Assembly (NCBI GenBank): GCA_037576195.1
Contig: CM075101.1
Span: forward strand, 33,604,001 to 33,668,000
From: Phytoseiulus persimilis
Taxonomy: Eukaryota; Arthropoda; Arachnida; Mesostigmata; Phytoseiidae
DNA length: 64,000 nt
Reading direction: 5' to 3'
The notes under the pieces were generated by a model. It was not told where the DNA came from. It was given only the letters and a program-made list of their open reading frames with translations, and searched no databases. Each line of letters starts with the position of its first letter. Position 1 is the first letter of the stretch. The translations under genes and the position numbers were made by a program. Shown piece by piece: positions 59,641-64,000 of this stretch.

Positions 59641-62142
59641 CCGAGGATGGGCGGAGCTTTCTTGATATATTCATCCACAATTTTCGATTACAGAGTACTC
59701 AGCATTGGTCTCGCACTCGGTACGTCGTGAAGTGCCCCGTAGTTAGCTTTGGTCAACTTTCAGATTACCCTGCAACTCTGTATAACCTCCGTTGCTTTGA
59801 AACGAGACATTCCAGTTCGTGAAGCAGGCTGCTTAACGCATCAAAAGCGCGGCCCAATCGTCTCGCGGAGAAAGCCGTCCCGAATCCTAGGATCGGTGAT
59901 TACCAAAGCGCGTTTCCTCACCGAGCTCCCCTCACCGGTCGTCAGTCTACCTCACATTCCGTTGTTCGTCCTTCCTCGAAGATCGGGCTCGAACTCGATC
60001 CCAACCACGCCTGGTGCGCCGTGAGAGGCTTCTCTAGCGAAACAAAGTCGCTCTACAAACCACTAGCTAGGACTGAACGTTTTCGATCAGATAACAACTC
60101 GACATGCACTCGATCGTCAGTCTCCGGTGACCCTTGTCATCACTCTGTAATTCATCGGTTGCTGAGGAACGGTCTCGAGCTTGACTTCCCCGATCGATTT
60201 TTAGCCTCAAATCCCATGCATCAAACGTTCTCGAGAAACGGGCTCGAACTTGGCCTCCCGAGTCGACTGCGAATGCTACATCTCGATGACCATCATTGCT
60301 CGAGAAAGCACCTGAGCTTCACTCTTTACTACAGTTCACAAGGGGCGTGCGCACGCGGAAAAGTTCCAGTGACCGCAGGATTTGTTCCATCGAATGTAGA
60401 TCGCTTCGCCTCACTCGTAAAATGCTTCAGAGCATTGTCATCAGAATCGGCAGGGGTGTGTCATTTCTGAAGGGTTTCCGACGTTTTTGTTCTGGTCGTT
60501 TTCGGGGAATGCGCCTCGTCATAGACAGGACGTCATCCGAATGGGGGCTACACGACTCTGCTCGATCATTCCCTGGAGTATGATGGTTGGAGAAATCAGC
60601 TCCGATGGACATGCCATGATGAGATTGAACTTGACTATAAACTGTGTCGGAGAGGAATTTCAGAAGGGAAAAGAAAACAATTCGTCCTCGGGAAGTTTAG
60701 CATCATTTTATTAAAAGAGGAATCAGATAGTTCCGACACGCGTGGTGGCGGGGAAGGGAAGAAATATGTTTTCTCCGTATCAATGAATTCGATCAAAGGA
60801 ATTCATCCCTCACGGATGATTCAATGTCGTGGAAGGATGGCGATGCCGTTAACTGATAGACTTTGTATCATGATGAGTTCGATGTCAACGCGCTTCGGCT
60901 TTCGTTCCTCGATGTTTATCCTTCATTATTGTCATTATTATTCCTCCAACTCGTCACGCTCACTGCTTCATCCGTGTGTTTTCTCCTTCAAGTTAAAAAC
61001 TATTTTTGAAACGTCAAATAACACGTCAACAATAGAGACGACAACATTCCGTTATCGGTCGTCGATCGGGCGGTCAACAGCTGAATGTAGTTTATGAATG
61101 AGCCGATGCGTTTGACAATTGCAAAGAGGATTTGCAGCTCTCCTGTTCTGTATGGATACGAAGAAGGGCCCTAGTCGTATGTGAGTTTCTCTGTTGGTTT
61201 GTCGATAGGCCAACCGATGGGTCAGCCGAGTAGAGTGGATGCATATCGTACGAGAGGAGTACGAGTTCCTCTAGGAAAAAAATATAGTACAGGAGAAGGA
61301 TGACAGCGTGAACAACAACCTCACAACCAAGAATCATTCGAGCAAGTTCTTCCCTGCTCGCGACGATCTTATCGTTTGTCAGCAAATAATAGATCTCCTC
61401 TGTACAGAACAGTTTCTCCCAGGCCAATTGGTTTCGATATTTTCGGCTTGCTGAGGTTTGCTGTTTACGGATCCGTCGTCGGAAAAGGCGTCGTGAGAAG
61501 ATCGCCCCCGGGCAGACAGTTGAACTAAGCTTGGCTCCAGTGGGACGCGAGTAAAGCGCCGCTATATCGAACGAATCGTAACGTGAGTGATTTGATACAT
61601 TCGGTCAGAGTCGGTGTGAGTTCATTCGCTTGTTTGTCTGTTCATCATCCGGTCTGTTTTTTCTGTCTGTCTGTGTAATTGTTTGTTTGTAGAGTTGTTT
61701 GCATTTTCCAGGCCGGTTAGTCCCAATGAGGAAGGAAGGATTCTTACTCGTATGGAGGGCTGAAGGTGCAGGCGTGGGGCGACGGCTCAGCGGTTACAGA
61801 GGGCCCGTGTTGACGAATGAACCGACGACTGCCCAAAGTCAAGTAGGAAATTTCGTGGGACGTGCGGATTTAGCTGCGGTCCATGGGTCATGGACATGAC
61901 ATGGATCGGGTATCGACCCAGGGCGGAGACGGAGCTCGGAGATAGTTTGCCACTCGACCTCGAGCTTCGCCAGAAGGAAAGAGGGTGGGGCATATCATTG
62001 CAACGTGGTTCTCGAATCGACGAAGACACCCTGTGCTTTGTTGCAATGAGTGAAGACTTTCCAAAAAAAAAATAATGTTCAACAGAGTCGGGCCCTCTGG
62101 CCGTCGCGGAGTGGCTGGGTGTGTTAGATCCGTACGTAAGTT

Positions 62143-62163
62143 TATATATATATATATATATAT
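62143..62163. repeat. TA microsatellite
   Basis: About ten uninterrupted TA dinucleotides. Confidence 0.9.
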
Positions 62164-62462
62164 CTATTTATAAATGTATAATACATACACAGAAGGCTGC
62201 TATCCGTGATTTAACAGTACGCTTCAATCTCAATTGGATCAGTCGATCGATTCCATCGCCAAGAAGCGCTCAACCGTCTGATCGTCTGTCTCAAAAGGGA
62301 GAACCCGAGCGCGAAAAAAGTCTTTCCATCAACTCGGGCGTCAACGAGGTGTAGAGTCATCCGGATGTATTTCCGTAAGACGAAGACCTTCGCTGCCCTC
62401 CTGTGGTGCTAGTCGGCTCAACGAGAAGCCTATACGGTTTTGAGTAAATGTCTTCGTAGAAT

Positions 62463-62503
62463 GATAGATAGATAAATAGTTGGATAGATAGATAGATAGA
62501 CAG
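62463..62503. repeat. GATA microsatellite
   Basis: About nine GATA units, interrupted by AAATAGTTG in the middle. Confidence 0.85.
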
Positions 62504-64000
62504 AAATGGACTCATGAATAATAGATTGGTAGACAGTTGTTGATCAACAGACTGATAGAGACAAATCCTGAATGAATATTGTAGTATCAGTGGTGATACC
62601 GTCAGTAATAGATATCGTGGTATCAGTGGTTGTAGTGGTGGCTATCTATGATAGACAAAAAAAACTTTCTCGAGAACAACAACGATCAACTCGCGTAGAC
62701 TCCTCTTATAGACTTTATATAGATTGCACAATGAATGAACACCAACCATCCTGCCGAGCATATTTGCACGATCATCTTTGGGGCAAACCGGTGACAGTTG
62801 TAGTAGTTGTTATCCGCTGTAACATTACTACTACCTGTACTGGTATCCGGTAGCACTGGCTCTGGTTTCCAATGGAAGCAATTGTAGAAGTGATGGTGAT
62901 GCCTGTCGTTTGCTGGTGAGCCATAGCACTTTGTGTCAAATATGAGGAGACTATAAATTTGTTTTCTCGACCAATTCGTCTCGAAGCGTTCGGCTCCACA
63001 ACTTGGTAATGAGCAGGTCGATTTCGAGCCCATCAGCCTCTTCACATTCGTTACTTTGTTGACCATGGTGCAGCAAGTTGAAGTACTGTCTCAAATGTTC
63101 GTGTCTTCCGACGAGTTTCACTCTCTCAAGATATCTTCTATGCAGAAATATCTACATCACATCGACCGGGCTTGCGCAGACGACGAAAGAAGCGCAAAAG
63201 TGCCTTAAAACTTTCACGGATATGTCTTTTATGAGTTTAACTCACTGCTCTTAGTTTTCACTTTGTCAACTAGTGGAGTCGTTCTTCCCTTCGGAGGTCC
63301 GTGAACTTGAGCTATGGCTCGATGATAGCTTCTGAGACGATATACGGCTATCCGATACAACCTCATATTTCGAGCAGTCACTAAACAACATTTGGATGCA
63401 TCGACGAAAAAAGTTAAACGTCAAGCCAGAGCCTGGGTGCTCGCTCATTCGATCGTCTTCCTGTTCAGTGAGTTGCGTCCAGTTTCCCCGATAAGGAATG
63501 GAAATTCTACCATTAGATTAGCAGAGATCAAGTCGTACAGTTATGAGTATGGTAGCTTCACACTATTCTGGTGAAGGTGAACAACTTATAGCAGTATCGC
63601 TGTTATCTTGTATCGTATTGTATTGTATGCATGTTGGAATGTTTATGTATGTTGTAGATTATGCATGTATGGATAAATGTATGTATGCAGGCTGGAGGCT
63701 CATCACAGAGTTCCAGATGATGATTTCTCAGCTGTTAACGGATCGGAGCTCGAGACAAGAGAGAGATTACCGCTCTGGAGTGGAGAGGAGTGGTCTGGGT
63801 CTTGATGCTTGGATTCCTACACACCGAATCATGTCCTGATTCGTTTCGAATGCTGCCTGCATGCAGTTCCTCTCCTAGCTTCAGTCATTCTCTGAAGCGG
63901 AGCATAGGCTACTTGGGGAATGTTTTACGCCATCACGCATCAGATCGATGATCAGGAACGCGGGAAAACCCGTTCCTATTCCAAAACCGCTCATCCGTCG

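Larger units (their letters stand above)
59641..64000. other. No gene supported; repeats and microsatellites
   Basis: 59.9-60.3 kb carries three diverged copies of a unit containing CGGGCTCGAACT or CGGTCTCGAGCTTGACTTCC. A minus-strand frame 61427-61092 (111 codons) has a hydrophobic stretch (VVVHAVILLLYYIFFLEELV) but no further support. The last 2 kb hold TA, GATA and TGTA microsatellites. There may be UTR or promoter sequence of a gene beyond the right edge. Confidence 0.4.

Noticed and set aside
62572-62853. Val-rich plus-strand frame
   Set aside because: It arises from GTAGTA/GTGGTATCAGTGG simple repeats.

Overview
This is a eukaryotic nuclear window. Genes are split by spliceosomal introns of about 75-720 bp with GT..AG ends, several genes end in AATAAA signals, and the predicted proteins are animal-type: scribbler/ZNF608-609, phosphorylase kinase alpha, XRN2, a fatty-acid transport protein, 3-ketodihydrosphingosine reductase and an ionotropic receptor. 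The ionotropic receptor class points to a protostome, most likely an arthropod. Near-even base composition, compact genes and several very long fused exons fit a mite, for example a phytoseiid predatory mite. The species is inferred, not shown. All exon boundaries below were derived by hand from splice sites and reading-frame phase; no database search was run.

Layout, left to right. 1-7.2 kb has no gene I can support; it holds a degenerate minisatellite (0.4-1.05 kb). At 7.2-12.1 kb (+) lie ten exons of a scribbler/brakeless homologue whose 5' exons are not seen here. At 15.5-19.25 kb (-) is the phosphorylase kinase regulatory subunit alpha in five exons. At 20.6-21.3 kb (+) is a single-exon HAD-family protein like HDHD3. 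At 22.8-23.9 kb (+) is a four-exon coiled-coil protein I do not recognise. At 25.4-26.6 kb (+) is a broken hAT/CGGBP1-type transposase. At 28.1-28.8 kb (-) is a small mitochondrial inner-membrane protein like CCSMST1. At 33.0-33.85 kb (+) is a LIM-only protein. At 35.7-37.6 kb (+) is a FATP/SLC27 acyl-CoA synthetase, followed at 39.1-40.7 kb (+) by 3-ketodihydrosphingosine reductase. At 42.1-45.9 kb (-) is the complete exonuclease XRN2. At 47.7-50.4 kb (+) is a divergent ionotropic receptor. At 52.6-55.2 kb (+) is a many-fingered C2H2 protein. At 58.3-59.1 kb is an 850-bp element with 63-bp terminal inverted repeats, and beside it at 59.2-59.6 kb a non-LTR retrotransposon 3' fragment. The last 4 kb hold microsatellites only.

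The genes do not form one pathway. FATP (fatty acyl-CoA formation) and KDSR (second step of sphingoid base synthesis) are neighbouring lipid genes on the same strand. Between them lie two M-box-type CACATGTG sites, one inside a 14-bp perfect palindrome. XRN2 (transcription termination, RNA decay), phosphorylase kinase alpha (glycogen breakdown) and scribbler (transcriptional corepression) are housekeeping or developmental genes. The ionotropic receptor and the multi-finger protein look fast-evolving and lineage-specific.
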